Source: Dendrophyllia cribrosa (lineage: Eukaryota > Cnidaria > Anthozoa > Scleractinia > Dendrophylliidae). From it: DNA of 64,000 nt. Shown one piece after another: positions 1 to 12,175 of this stretch. The notes under the pieces are model-generated. The model saw only the letters and a program-made list of their open reading frames with translations, did not search any database and was not told the origin of the DNA. The DNA is taken from assembly GCA_024195265.1 (NCBI GenBank), contig JAJLRJ010000010.1, positions 31,351,364-31,415,363 of the forward strand, read 5' to 3'. Both the position numbers and the translations under genes were made by a program. Every line of letters starts with the position of its first letter. Position 1 is the first letter of the stretch.

Positions 1-395
1 TGACGTCACAGCGGACTATTTCCAGTCTTTCTTCTTGCGCGGTTTTGTAACACACCGGAAGTGAAATTTCACGTTTTTTGACGGCCAAAACGCGGAGAAG
101 GAAAATCGATATCGAATTTTTTTTCCCATTTTCTTATCAGAACATCATGTAGATTCGATCAAGCAAATAAAAAAAATCACTGTCATATACACTTTAAAAA
201 AAATAGACAAAATGCACCTTGAACCTTAACTTTTTAGCAGTTTTTGAGTCTAGGCCAATGAGATCACTAGTTGTAACAATGAAAAAAGTTGACATTCCAT
301 CGTGCGTTGCCGTTCAGCGCTATCCTTCTTTAATATGCGGATCATTACTTAATGGTTTCTTTTTTTATTGAATTGTTGTCTCTGGTTGGTTTCAG

Positions 396-3101
396 GATCG
401 TCCTGACCGAGCCATTTACCAACCAAAATCAGGTCCACGAGGAGGTCCACGAACAGATTCTCAAAAAACACCAGAAACTACTGCAGGTACGAGGTTTAAA
501 CATCGACAAACAAACGCCGTAGATTTTGTTACAGCCATGCTCCGTCGTCACGCGTGACCAGTAATTCACAAGACTGAAATGAACATTTAAATATTTCTTT
601 GTAGCGTACGAGATTTGAATGAAACCTTGAAGATCTCTCTGGAAAACACTTTGAAAGTCACGAGTTAACGGGAAAATAACTTCGCTACACGTATAAAAAA
701 CAAATATTGTTCGAATATGTAACATTTCGAGTAAAATGATATTTTGTTGCTCTTTGTTTCCGAAAATGCGGTAAAATTCTCACGGGAATTCCGAATCTCG
801 GAATGAATTTACAAAACCGACGCGAAAACTTGAAAAATGCATTCAAATTTTCAAAAATACTGGTCACGCGTGACGGAGCATGGCTGTAAGTCTGCGGTGA
901 CGCAGGGGCGGATCTAGGGGGAGGGTGCAGGGGGTGCGCACCCCCCCCCCCCCCCCCTGAGATGACGTAGTCTGCGTTGTTCGCTTTTAAAATTTGTTTA
1001 CGTCACCCTTCAGTTACGTCATTCCTTAGAGGTGCACCCCCTCCTAAGAAAAATCCTGGATCCGCCCCTGTGACGGCTCTTGAATAGTCTATGATTCATA
1101 TCAGCAAATCAGTGACCATAAGCCAGCCACACACCAAGCGATCTCTGTGTCTTTTGTGCATCTTAAAACGGCCCACGCAACACCTACAAATCGCCAAAAT
1201 TTGCAATTAGACTGGCCAATCACAAATGCAATGCAAAACTAATGCTATCGACACTCAATTAACGAGCGGATCCGTACGGATAGTTCGCAGTTGTTTCTCA
1301 GAAAGTAGTGCTATTTTGTCTTCGCTGTTACTGTTGTTGAGTTGAGAAATCGGGAGCAAACTGCAGTGGACATCACAGTGGATTTTTGTTTATTACATGT
1401 AATAAACAGAAACAATCTCAAAATCATCTTTTCTGTTCGCCAGATGTTTATATAAAAGAAGACAAAGAATAAGCATTTGGCGACACGCAGTCTGGCAATT
1501 TAATTGGGGGATTGTCAGACCAAAAAGTAGTTGAATGTTTCGAAAAACACATCAAAACGAAAATTCTTTGCCTTCAATTGCAGCAAGGTCCACAAAGAAA
1601 TTTTCCTTTAGCTCTTTTATCACACGTCGGAATGTCTCATCATATCTTGTATCCACAGTCACGTACTACAGTGTTACAGTAATCAGCCAACAATTCCCTG
1701 CTTTGTTGCCGTATAAATTTTTACCAAAGCAGTCCTCGAAGAAATAGCGAGGCAATAATCATGTTTGCTTTCCAACAAGGCTGAGAAATAATATTCTGTC
1801 GTGACAGTTTGAAAGTTCTTTACCGAAGAAACAGCGCCAAACTTTGAGAAAACTTCTCAAAAACCTGCCTCGAACGTACACCACTTCACGCTCAACAAAA
1901 GTTTACGCATACACCGGAACTTTACGCATACGGCGGAAGTGACGATGATAGCTTGTTCAAGTAAGCTAAAATATTGTGTCCAACAGACAACAATACAAAG
2001 ACACGTTGGGCTCAAGATATACTATTTCGCTTACATGAACAGACGACCGCTCTCTCGAGTCCCCTCTAAACTTCGTAGTTGCTACAGCAACTACGAACTA
2101 AAAACCACTCTATATACGTTTATCGTACATATCCTTCGCATTATTTTGAGACAATACAAACCTGCTACAAATGTTGCACATAATGTTGATCGAGTGGCTA
2201 CCTCGATCGCAAAAGTTGCGTGCGATGTTGTACTGTGTCTGGTCTTTTACTATTAAACTTCTCTTGCCGCCTAAGACTTCCGGGCCGTTGCGTTCTGTTT
2301 GTTTCGCAGCCTGTTCCAAGTGTTCAGATAGTGGGGAGCGACGCGAAGGAACAATTGCGAGCGGAGAAAAACGCGAGGAAACGCTATCTTTTGTGCCTGT
2401 CCCCCTCCGTTAGCACTCGCAATATTAGGGACCTTAAGATTTGAGTACGAGTTTAAGATTGATTACGGCGTTCGGATATCAAACTCTCGCTCCTTACTAT
2501 TACTGACCAGTAGATAAGGAGACCCCCGGAATATGATCGTCTAAATCATGCGACTGACTAGGCTTAAAAAGCCGTACTCACTCTCGTACTCGTAGTCCGA
2601 TCATAAGTTCCCTAAACCTATCCTTCGCTCCCCACTATCTAAACGCTTGGAAGAGTCTAGTTTCTTCAGTTCACATTATCCAATCAAAATCTAGCACGAG
2701 CCCAGAGTACAAGTAATCACTCGAGCAATCACGGGTCCTCCGATAGCGAGTTTAATGGTAATGTATTTACCGTTGTTTTTAATTTTTTTTTTTTCATTCC
2801 CGTAGAAAAAGATAAAGGCAAGGACGTGAGGACTAAAGAAAAGAGTCGAGAACCTGAGCGCGATACGAGAAAGAATCGAGATGATAAACCACGCGATCGG
2901 GACCGTGACCGCTATCGCGATGACCGCAGAGAGCGTGACAGAGATCGAAGAAGTGACCGTGACAGAGACCGTGATCGTCCTCCGCGAGATAAGGCGCGTG
3001 ACCGTGAACCAGGGAATGAGAGAGTGCGTGACACTGAGGCGTCCAAAGAAGATAAAAGACGCGATAATGACTCACAGGGTACCCAGAAAACAAGTGAATA
3101 A
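396..3101 (+). CDS. UPF3-like NMD factor, last two exons (partial gene)
   Basis: Two exons are supported: 396-486 (acceptor ttcag, donor gtacga) and 2806-3101 (acceptor cgtag, ending in TAA). The first leaves one base and the second supplies two, so the frame closes exactly. The first exon encodes DRPDRAIYQPKSGPRGG, which resembles the exon-junction-complex-binding motif of UPF3B (a DRPA..LYQPG-type core). The last exon is ~98 residues of Arg/Asp/Glu-rich low-complexity sequence, as in UPF3 C-termini. UPF3 bridges the exon junction complex and UPF2 in nonsense-mediated decay. In vertebrate UPF3B the charged stretch precedes the motif; here one follows it. The 5' exons lie outside the window. 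Another RNA-processing protein with an RD/RE tail is the alternative. Confidence 0.5.
529..889. mobile_element. MITE with TA duplication, in the UPF3-like intron
   Basis: Terminal inverted repeats of about 30 bp (core CAGCCATGCTCCGTC; right copy CACGCGTGACGGAGCATGG) bound 361 bp. The ends read TACAGCC and GGCTGTA, consistent with a TA target duplication as in Tc1/mariner or PIF types. No coding capacity. Confidence 0.7.
903..1070. mobile_element. hAT-like MITE
   Basis: 168 bp bounded by CAGGGGCGGATCTAGG and its near reverse complement ending GGATCCGCCCCTG. TGACG occurs directly on both sides (898-902 and 1071-1075). It contains an 18-C run. The CAGGGGCGGAT end is typical of non-autonomous hAT families, although the visible duplication is 5 bp rather than 8. 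Confidence 0.65.
2072..2097. repeat. 26-bp near-perfect palindrome
   Basis: Two 12-bp arms (TTCGTAGTTGCT and AGCAACTACGAA) separated by AC. Probably a hairpin scar; no function is evident. Confidence 0.6.
2313..2652. repeat. Imperfect foldback element
   Basis: The left end (TTCCAAGTGTTCAGATAGTG) pairs with the reverse complement of 2617-2652. A second internal block (TTAGGGACCTTAAGAT near 2425 against the complement of about 2590-2615) extends the pairing. No target duplication was recognised. Intronic. Confidence 0.5.
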
Positions 3102-3995
3102 CAACACAGAAAAACTTATTGCTTACTTACCACTGAAGAACGAAATACCAGTTTTATTTCCTTTAGTGCAATTTAAATGCATGGATTACGTGCATACGTT
3201 TTTTTTTTTTTAAAAAACCACTGTGTATCCTTTTGGAAACATCAAAGAATTTGCTTTAAAGTTCGTGTATGATAAAAAAAAAATAGATATTAAAGCTACA
3301 TTAATGAAGTTATTTGCAATTGCTTCCACTTGCGTTTCACTGTATTTACGTGAATTATCGCAGTTTCAATTTTAATCTGATTCTGATTTCCAATTAATTC
3401 GTTGTGATTGAAAAACAAGTGTTATTTGATTGAAAAACATATTTTTTCTAAAGTTTTGACATATCTATGACTACCTTGCATCTCAGTTGAAGGGAAAAGT
3501 GTCCAACCCGGCGAAATATCGAAAGTTTGCCAAATGCCACCAATTATACGGCTAATATACGGCTAATATACGGCTAAACTGAATAAAAAGATTTTACTGA
3601 GACAGGATTCGTATGGTCATGGAATTTAAGTGTGGGTCATGGAAAGTCATGGAAAATTATGTTCATGGTACAAAATCACTAAAGCAGCATACGTTGTGGG
3701 AAAAATAAGGCAAGATGAAAAATTAAAAAAAATGATTGACGTCTATGGCCCCAAAACCTGAAAAAACACGGGTCCGGACCAATCCCAAAAGACATGGTAC
3801 GCATAGTTTACACGGGCGAAAATGTGAGGTCCGTACCCATTTTTTCTGTCATGTAAACGGCCCTTTAATCTACATTTCTTTACTTTCATTAGTTTTGGCG
3901 ATTTTGTCTTCCTATTTCAATAAAAGCAAACTTATGAAAACATCAGCCGAGACACTGCTCCTTCAAGTTCTGTAAATAACCTAACATTTTAAGTG
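3102..3995. other. Intergenic region between UPF3-like gene and hydrolase A
   Basis: Contains the 3' flank of the UPF3-like gene, T- and A-runs, a three-copy tandem of CGGCTAATATA at about 3540-3580, and a GTCATGGAA-rich stretch at about 3613-3670. No gene seen. Confidence 0.5.
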
Positions 3996-6900
3996 CTACA
4001 GTTCCTTCAAAAATTTGAAGATATTTTCATTGGCAGAGTCGCACATCTCCGCATCACTTTTCATTAGCATAAAACCATGATATGTCTTGTATTCATAGTG
4101 AGTCACATCGACACCAGCCTCCTGTAAACGTTTCTTGTACAACACTGAATCATCTCTTAGAACATCAAATTCGCCTGTAATTATCAAGGTTTTGGGTAAC
4201 CCTGACACATCATCTGCCATTAATGGCGACACTCTGTAATCGGTCAGAGCATCCAGAATATCGTGCGGAATTTCACTGGATGGTTCTTTCTGAGCATTGT
4301 GGATATCATTTTCACAAACACCAAGAAACTTTGAATATTTGGTGTCACGAAGATGCTGTGAATGGTTGTGACCAAGAAATGATCGATACATTCTCCTTGT
4401 CCCAGTCAAATAAACTGACCATGCTCCTACCATATCTTTTTTTCCGAGAATAGGAGAGCTGTGTTTTTCATAAGATGGTAGTGAAAAATCCATGAATTGC
4501 AATACAGGGTAGAGAAGGATCTAAACAAATGAAAATGAATATTAATACTTTATAAATCTCATAAAGAGCAAGATGGTCAATGTCGAGCTTGGCGATAGTA
4601 GTAGTTAATCCATTAGGTTTTGACAGAAGTTCATACATGATAAGCTTCTGGTTTCGAATGGAACAAAGATATCGACAGTGCTGCACCAGCGGGCTCTATT
4701 TGTAGCTGTTTGCTTGGTGATGTAGGAAGCAGTATTCAGCTGTTTGAAAAGCACATCCTTCACAGTGGCACATACCATACCCATATAGATTAAAATGATG
4801 AGTATTGCCACTGGTGGTTCTAATTGAGGGTGACATTCTAAAGTGTGACCACAGTAAAATGAAAGCTACTGAGCAGTGCTTTCCTGTGATGCCTCACTTT
4901 ATTAGTGCACAACTTCTGGCGGTTCTAACTTGTGAGTCTGGATGAAACTCTTCAGTGAGAAAATTCAAATGAAAGTTATTAATTTGCCCAGTTCGAAAGG
5001 TACCATCTGTTATCAGATCATGAGAGTGACAAAATGAAACCAGCCATACCTGACCAGCTAGTGCTCTGTTTTCCTTCTGTAAGTGATGTGTTACAGCTGC
5101 TGCTAAATTCCCTCCCGCACTGCTTCCAACTATCGCAATGCGGCTTGTATCAATGCCAAACTGATCTCCAGTGTCAAGGAGGGTCTTTGTGACAGCACAG
5201 CAGTCATCAAAACCAGCAGGGAATGGGTGCTCTGGTGCTAACCTATACCTGCATATACAAATGCTGATGAGGTAATGGGAGTAGGAGATAGGAGGTATGA
5301 ACGTCTTGGTTCCAACCCCACCTTATGCAAAATTGCAATTTATTCTCTCACTTCTATCATTTCAGAAATGCCCTCCCAGTTGTTGCCCTGTTCCCTTGCA
5401 ATTTCCACCTAGCCTTCATTCCCAACTCCAGTTCTCTTTTGTTCTTCTGGGTTTCCACCCCTCTCCCTCTATCTTTCCCGCATTTCTGCTATATAATGTT
5501 TACGTAACTAGAGTACCGGTATGTATTGCTACTCCCACTTGGAAAGGATCAGTCGAAGATGTAGGGGAATGAACCGAAGGGCCTTGCCCCCTGCTGCGCC
5601 CCTTTGTTCAAAGGAAATAAGGCTCCTCTTGCCTCCTTACTTATTCAAGGTTCCCACGGCCGGGTCCCACAGCACTGCAACTGGGATGCTAGTGTGTGGA
5701 TGAAATCCTTAAAGTGCCCCTGTGATCAAATTTTTGATTTTGATTTTTTTACATTAATTTTTCGTGTACTATTAGACTTTCTTACTCATCTTGCCAAATT
5801 TCAATTCATTACGAACATCAGAAGTCATTGTATTTTAACATTTATTTCCGAGAATTTACGGCCGCCATTAATCAACCTTGTTCCAAGGCTTGGTTGCGAA
5901 TGAGAGAAAGTGACGTCAAAGACTCAAACATACCTCGCGGGTTGAAATTATAATAACAATGAGAGGGGTATAGAATGGTAAATTCGAGACTTTGCGAGAC
6001 TGCGAGACCCTTGTTTAAAAATTTGAGACCGAGACTTTAGCGTTTCTATCAAATCCGAGCCTGAGACTTTACCTCTAAATAATGCGAGCCCGAGACTCCA
6101 ATTGCTGGAAAATGTCGGGCCGATAGTACTAAAAACAGCTTAAAACGTGACTGAAATCTCCAACGGAAGCTGAGATTTACGAGAAACATTTACGAGACTC
6201 CGAGATCCAAATTATCAAAATTCGAGACTTCGAGACTTCGAAAATTATAGCGAGCCCGAGATTCCGAGACTCCAATTTCAAGTGCCGAGAATTCGAGACT
6301 CGGTGAATATTTTCCGAGACGCATCATTTCCGATAGACCATTCTATACCCCTAATGAGCATAGAAAATTGCAAGAAGAACAAGTCCAAAGTTTTTGTTGC
6401 TTTTCGCGTGATTTTCAATACTTATTGTTATTATAATTTCAACCCGTGAGGTATGTTTGAGTCTTTGACGTCACTTTCTCCCATTCGCAACCAAGCCTTG
6501 GAACAAGGTTGATTAATGGGGTATATACTCCATGGAGGTTTTTAATTATATGCACACAAAACTATCCGGCATTTATTTAGGGTTAAAAACTCATTTTGAA
6601 ATGGTTAGCTTTTATTTACTGTTATGGATATCACTACCCATAACAGTAAATAAAATTAAGCTAACCATTTTAAAATGAGTTTTTAACCCTAAATAAATGC
6701 CGGATAGTTTTGTGTGCATATAATTAAAAACCTCGCTGTAAATTATCGGAAATAAATGTTAAAATAAAATGACTTCTGATGTTCGTAATGAATTGAAATT
6801 TGGCAAGATGAGTAAAAAAGTCTAATTGTACACGAAAATGTAAAAAAATTAAAATCAAAAATTTGATCACAGGGGCACTTTAACTAACAACAACCACTTA

Positions 6901-9900
6901 AATAAGGGAAATCAAACAATACTATTCTTACTGCTTACCCAACGGATACTACAACCACTCTGGCATTCTTGGCCAAATTGTAAGTTAAGAAATGGTATAG
7001 ATCTACAAAAAAAGAACATGAAAGCAGCCACTGGATAGTCAATGTCCACAAAAGTATTCAAAATTAAATATTTAATTTATTATTATTATTTTTTGCATAT
7101 AATTTTTCATGGAGATCAATAAAAAATTCTTGATCATTTAATCACAGAGTAGCTCAAAGTAACCAACTCAAGTTTACTCTTGTCCTTTAACTCTGCGTGG
7201 TTTTCACTTTAATTTGTGGATGAAATTCTAAATTGTGACCATTCAAATGAAAGCTTTTTAGCAGTTCTTTGCAATGGTGCTGCCTTTCCTATGACATCTG
7301 CAAATGGTTAGACCTTCACGTGGCTTCAGATGACCATGTAGAAATGGTGGTCATGTCTCCAATGGGGACGTAAGCCCTCAGTGCCATATATTGTTCATGG
7401 GTGGGGGAGATGAGATCATCAGTGGACTGATAGCAGCTACCCAAAGCGCCTTCAAGCGGTGGGCACAGATTCACTCAAAATCGCTCGCCATTTCGCGATA
7501 TAATAACACCTTTTTTCATTTTGATGTTGTTAACATGAAATTTTGAAACAGCACAGAACTCGTCATTTTCACAAATTGAATCTTTTTTGTTTTTCCATTT
7601 TTGCAATTTTTGGCGGGAAAATGACGTCACAAAGTTGGTGCCAAAACAATAACTTAGTATTATGGGATATCTAATGACAATTTCTGAAAGTACTCGCCAC
7701 AAGTATCTCAAAACTGAAAAAATCTCGTAAATACGTTGATTCGATCAAAAGATATGACATTTCAAAATTTGAATTCCCCACCCATTTTCTGCTAGGGTCA
7801 TAGGTCATTTAGAATCAAATCGACTAAAAAACTTGCGCTTCATTCAACTTTAACAGTTCTGAAACTTTACAACAATATAAAGTTATCATTCGCAAAAATC
7901 GTATGTTTTTTGTTTCTTAAATTTAAGTATTTTGGCGGGAAAATGACATCACAAAGATGCCAAAATTTGAAATTAGTATTATGGGATATCTGATGACAGC
8001 TCTGAAAGTACACGCCATAATGATTTCAAAAGTGAAAAAAGTTCGTTAATATGTTGATGCAATCCTGAATCCAAAGATATGACATTTCGAAGTCGGAATT
8101 TCTGCCATTTTGTTAGCAAGCGAATGGCGAGCAATTTTGAGTGAATCCGTGCCCCCGTGTCATAAGCTGACATCCGATCTCATTTTCATAACTGTATGTA
8201 AAGTGCCATGAGACGTAATATGTGCACTATAAAAGTCATTCATTCATTAAACCCAGAACTCAGCCATCTTCACTAGCTGTGGCTGTCACTGACTGCTGCA
8301 GTGGGAAGTCGCACCATGATTATTAATGAAGTCTCTGTGATTGCAGTTGTTGCGGCATGAATGCACTTGTCGCAATGCATATCATGATTGCAATTTATTT
8401 GTGGGCATGATTGTGGCAGCGGTAGTGTGATCTTTAAAAACGTGCCATGCCTAAAAATATTATTGGGAATTATTTTTTCATTATTGTACAAAATCAGGAG
8501 CAAGCTCCTGACAAAATGGAAATTGGGATTGTTCTCAAACTAAATTGGTTTCCTAAAACCATTTCTGGACTTCTGATTGAATTATCAATCCCCTTAAAAA
8601 AGCACATTGACAAAATACAGTGTATTTATCACTGTTTTGCACTTTGCTTTGGCATACCAATACTTACCAATACTGCCAAATACCCAGCCTCCACCATGAA
8701 GAAAAACCACGCCTGTCAATTTTGTACCATCATCTGGGGTTTGTTTAGGCCGATAAACACGGACTGGGACATCAGCAATCTTTAAATCTTCAATTTGCAG
8801 TGACATTTCTTCTGGCGCTTTCCTGAGGCTACTCAAGGCAGCCTGGATCTGACGAATGTTGTCTATCAGATTTCCAATTCCAAGTCGTGATGTAAGGTAT
8901 GCCTTTTATTATGAGCAGAATAGAAGACATGTATAATTAGGTTTATTATATAAAATGCAAAATCACATGTGAACTTGAAAGAGGCCATTGAGATTTCAGG
9001 TTCTCTTGGTTTGATTTATCAATGAAATATACTTGTCAGAGTACAACTTGGGTTCTATCAGAAACCCATAAGTGGGTTGAAACATGCAACTGTCTCTTGC
9101 ACACCTCAAAACAAGCTTCTTATTATTCAATTTGCTAAGAAGTTGTTACAGCCATATTTGGAAAAGATAAAAAAATTAACCAATCAATTCACTAGAACAG
9201 CTTGCTTCCAATCTCGAGGGACTGAGGGGTTTCCAAATATGGTACTTAGCAAAAAATGAATATTCTGAAGCTGTGAATGCCCGTTGCACGTTTCAACCCA
9301 CTTATGGGTTTCTGGTTCTATAATGTGACTGTATCATATGGGTTTGCACTTGATGAGTGCTTGACCCTTTCTCAACATACTAGGGACTTTGCTAGAAAAA
9401 AAATGCCTTGCATGAGGGGGGTGAATAGGGGTATGCAAATCCTCCGATTCATACTATTTTTGGCCCGATCCGTCGACCCGACATTATTTTCGTCCAAATC
9501 CGGATCTGCATTACTTTAAAACTTTCCACAGTATAAATATACTGTACACAGGTATAAATATTTGTTTTGTTTTTCTTGCACAATAAATATATTTAGATTT
9601 TACTCGAAGTTTTCTGACTTTGCTGGTGAAACTGAAACAATTAGTTGATAAAACATTAACATACCATCCAAGGCCGACCAAAAATTAATGATCCGATCCA
9701 CAATCCAAACTTCAAGATGGACAAAGTCCGGAATCCAGGCCGTGAATCCAGGCCGTGAATCCGCTTAATTTATTGCTAAAATCCGCAATCTGTGTACTTT
9801 TCAAGGCCAAATCCGCCAATCAACGAACCTATTCACCCCTCCTCCTGAAATGCCCAATTAGCTACAGTGTTAAGTCCCCACCTCAGCCTGGGGTTCTCCC

Positions 9901-11708
9901 CCTCCCCCTTACCCAACTTGGGAAAGCAAAAGAAAAGTGAAGGATCATCTTAGCAGGTGGATCATCTGAGTGCAACATATGTTAATGTTTCTTAATTTCA
10001 GTTTACATGCGATAGGCCCTAATGCAAGACTGATCCTAGCGCTAGGATCATCGTACTTCTCGGCTAGGATGATCCTAGCACTATGGTAACCCTGGTGCTG
10101 TGACCCTTTGCATGTATTTACTGAAAGTAGGGAAGACATTGTGCTTGGATGATCCACCTTCGAGGATGACCCCATCATGCTCCTTTCATCAGTTCCGTGT
10201 AAACAGATCACGAAAGCCAAAAATTTAAATGGTTGGTATAGCATACTCACACAAACTCTAAACCCCTCCACTGAAATAAATCAAAGGCTCCTGTGAACCA
10301 ACTCAAGAATACGAAATGCTGCAGGACTTATAGGACTAGTATACTAGGGCTTTTTATTTTCTCAGAGATATTTGTCTTCTTAGCTACATGTTAATCCCCC
10401 GATGTTATTGCTGCAAGCATAGCGAGCAGCAGTCCTATTTAACTCAGATACAGGTTTGATTGATTCTCATTTTGCCTTGCTTTTATGTGGTTCAACAGCA
10501 CAGCTGACCATTGCAATGCTGGCTCAAACACATGCTTTCCCTTTGCGAGCTCTTCCATAGGCATAAGAAATAGAAGTTCATAAAGACTTTTGATATAACT
10601 TTCATAAAGTTTTTCCAAATTGTGTTAGCAATGGTCTTAGTAGAGGGTGGTAAAGGTTTTTTTTGTGATCCGTGAATGGCCTTTTTTTTCCCCGTGAATT
10701 GTGAAATGGCTATTTTTTTCTCGTGAAACGTGATTTGGTTACATACCCGTAAACCGTGAATTGACTTTTTTTCATGAGCACTGCAAAATGACTGTTGTTT
10801 TTTTCTCGTGAAATGCTACTGTAAACCGTCATTCTTTCTTCCTCCCAAAAAATTATACAGTAAGCGTTTAACTACGCCAGTGGTAAATTGCGTGACGAAT
10901 GCATGACCGTGACTGATCGTCATTCTGTACCCCAGGTCACTCTACAAGGTTAGGTAATTTTACACAACATTGGCAAAACAAAGAACTTGGCTTTCTTTTT
11001 ACATCAGGAAGAACGAGGAGTGGACTGTCGGTGAAGACAACAAACAAAGCTGTACTTTGGATGTAATTTAATTAGCAAAAAGTAAGGAATGTTTTTTTTT
11101 TCGTGAAATGGCCATTTTATTCTCCGTGAAACGTGAAATGACAATTTTATTTTTCATGAAACGTGATCTAGACCCCCCTTTACCACCCTCTTAGTAATGA
11201 CGCACGTTTTTTTGTCAGTTGTTAATGCTTCAGTGGTTGATTGACGACTGGAGGTGAGAATGGCCAGGCCAGGCTCCTTTTATACCGGAACGTGTTTAAC
11301 TTTCTGTATTTGGTGAGTATAATTTGTACTGCTTTGCTATTTCGGCTTCTTATACCTAAATCAAGAGACACCGAAGACTTACTGCATCTGCTAATGAACA
11401 CATTCCTTTCTTATTACAATCAATTTTACACATAATTTCTACCTCCCAATATTTTTTCGGGCAATTAAGAAATATGATGATATAACTAGACCATCTACTC
11501 GCAGCACTTTACCTTCCATTAGGAACCACTAGTTACTTAATATTCTTACCACTATTCCCGTGGCTTTTATGATCAGTCCATACACTCGTAGTTTGTGGAG
11601 CTGGTCAGCTGGCAGTCCTTGCGGAATAACTTGATTGAAGTACGCACGCAAGATTACAGCAACAAGGACGGCAAGAATAGCAGTGAACACAACGAATAAA
11701 GTTACCAT
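3996..11708 (-). CDS. Hydrolase A: NCEH1/AADAC-like HSL-family esterase, 5 exons
   Basis: Exons on the minus strand: 11550-11708, 8668-8902, 6939-7002, 5050-5248, 3996-4520. All junctions are GT-AG and phases fit (0,1,2,0), giving 393 aa, the usual family length. Residues 3-22 form a signal-anchor helix, as expected for a type II ER membrane esterase. HGGGW (122-126) is the oxyanion-hole motif. The nucleophile elbow reads GSSAG with Ser196 where the paralogues have GDSAG. Asp338 (EFDVL) and His367 (YHGF) complete the triad. Family members hydrolyse neutral cholesterol esters, acyl-glycerols or arylacetamides; the substrate here is unknown. Start chosen at the first ATG before the hydrophobic segment. 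It is divergent from hydrolase B, 467 bp away. Introns are filled with MITEs. Confidence 0.85.
5964..6352. mobile_element. 6-bp-TSD MITE, CGAGACT-rich (copy 1)
   Basis: Ends AGGGGTATAGAATGG and CCATTCTATACCCCT; AATGAG duplicated at 5958-5963 and 6353-6358. The interior is built from variants of CGAGACT / GAGACTCCGAG. A second, inverted copy is at 41515-41896. Confidence 0.8.
6534..6734. mobile_element. Long hairpin MITE
   Basis: About 95-bp near-perfect inverted arms (left GGAGGTTTTTAATTATATG, right complementary, ending AATTAAAAACCTC) around a short centre near 6630. Inserted in the right arm of the TTAA element, interrupting sequence that is continuous in the left arm. Confidence 0.75.
7460..8154. 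mobile_element. Terminal-inverted-repeat element with internal tandem repeat
   Basis: Ends GGGCACAGATTCACTC and the reverse-complement form GAGTGAATCCGTGCCC, followed by CGCTCGCCATT-type inner repeat. Inside, two direct copies of a ~190-bp unit (about 7610-7795 and 7930-8120) share GGCGGGAAAATGAC and TATTATGGGATATCT. Non-coding; intron of hydrolase A. Confidence 0.65.
9414..9844. mobile_element. MITE with GAGGGG ends and ATCCG-rich interior
   Basis: Left end GAGGGGGGTGAATAGG, right end CCTATTCACCCCTC. The interior holds many ATCCG / AATCC repeats. No target duplication could be recognised. Similar in plan to 10643-11190. Confidence 0.5.
10643..11190. mobile_element. 6-bp-TSD MITE, CGTGAAA-rich
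   Basis: Ends GAGGGTGGTAAAGG and CCTTTACCACCCTC; TTAGTA duplicated at 10637-10642 and 11191-11196. Both subterminal zones are made of degenerate CGTGAAACGTG / GTGAATGGC motifs. Non-coding, 548 bp; intron 1 of hydrolase A. Confidence 0.8.
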
Positions 11709-12175
11709 TCTGTTCTCGGTTCCCAAAATCCCAAACTAAACAAATAACGTTCTGTTTTGTGACACCTTATTGAGAAATTCCTTTATACGATCCCTTACCG
11801 ACTCCCTTACCAGTTTACAGTGTTGAGCCCGCAATAAATCGACAAGTACGTTATATATGTCTATTTAGTCCCTTGACCGTATTTTAAATTAATATTAAGC
11901 CTCGAGGTTCCCTCGAGGTACACATTTTCGCCCAGAAAAAAATGGTGGCACAAGACAATTAACTGAGAGGACAAAATTGATATAAGGGTGGTTTTTTTTA
12001 AAATCTCCATTAAAATTTCGGAACAAACGTGGGTTAATACGTGTATCATACATGACGTCTTACACGAAAGAGTCTGTCCCATCTGTGTACATAGGTCACG
12101 ATCGCGTGACCACTATCTTGCTTGCAAAGGCAGAGTGCATGCAATTACACAATCTTTGCTGAAAATTTTAGAAAC
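11709..12175. promoter_or_regulatory. Bidirectional promoter interval between hydrolases A and B
   Basis: 467 bp separate the two divergent start codons, so both promoters and 5' leaders must lie here unless non-coding exons exist. No clear TATA box was recognised for either gene. Confidence 0.4.

Larger units (their letters stand above)
5713..6879. mobile_element. TTAA-flanked palindromic element carrying two nested insertions
   Basis: Ends AGTGCCCCTGTGATC / reverse complement, flanked by TTAA at 5709-5712 and 6880-6883, as for piggyBac- or Kolobok-type elements. The arms (about 5713-5957 and 6359-6879) are inverted copies, including GACGTCA and CCAAGCCTTGG blocks. The centre is split by the element at 5964-6352, and the right arm by the hairpin at 6534-6734. 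Non-coding; in intron 3 of hydrolase A. Confidence 0.75.

Noticed and set aside
2833..3093. Minus-strand frame opposite the UPF3-like exon
   Set aside because: Shadow of Arg/Asp-rich plus-strand codons; no independent support.
4605..4811. Minus-strand frame upstream of the last exon of hydrolase A, similar to one at 44529-44909
   Set aside because: The shared part (CACATCCTTCACAG region) is a dispersed repeat; it falls in intronic positions that differ between the two genes.
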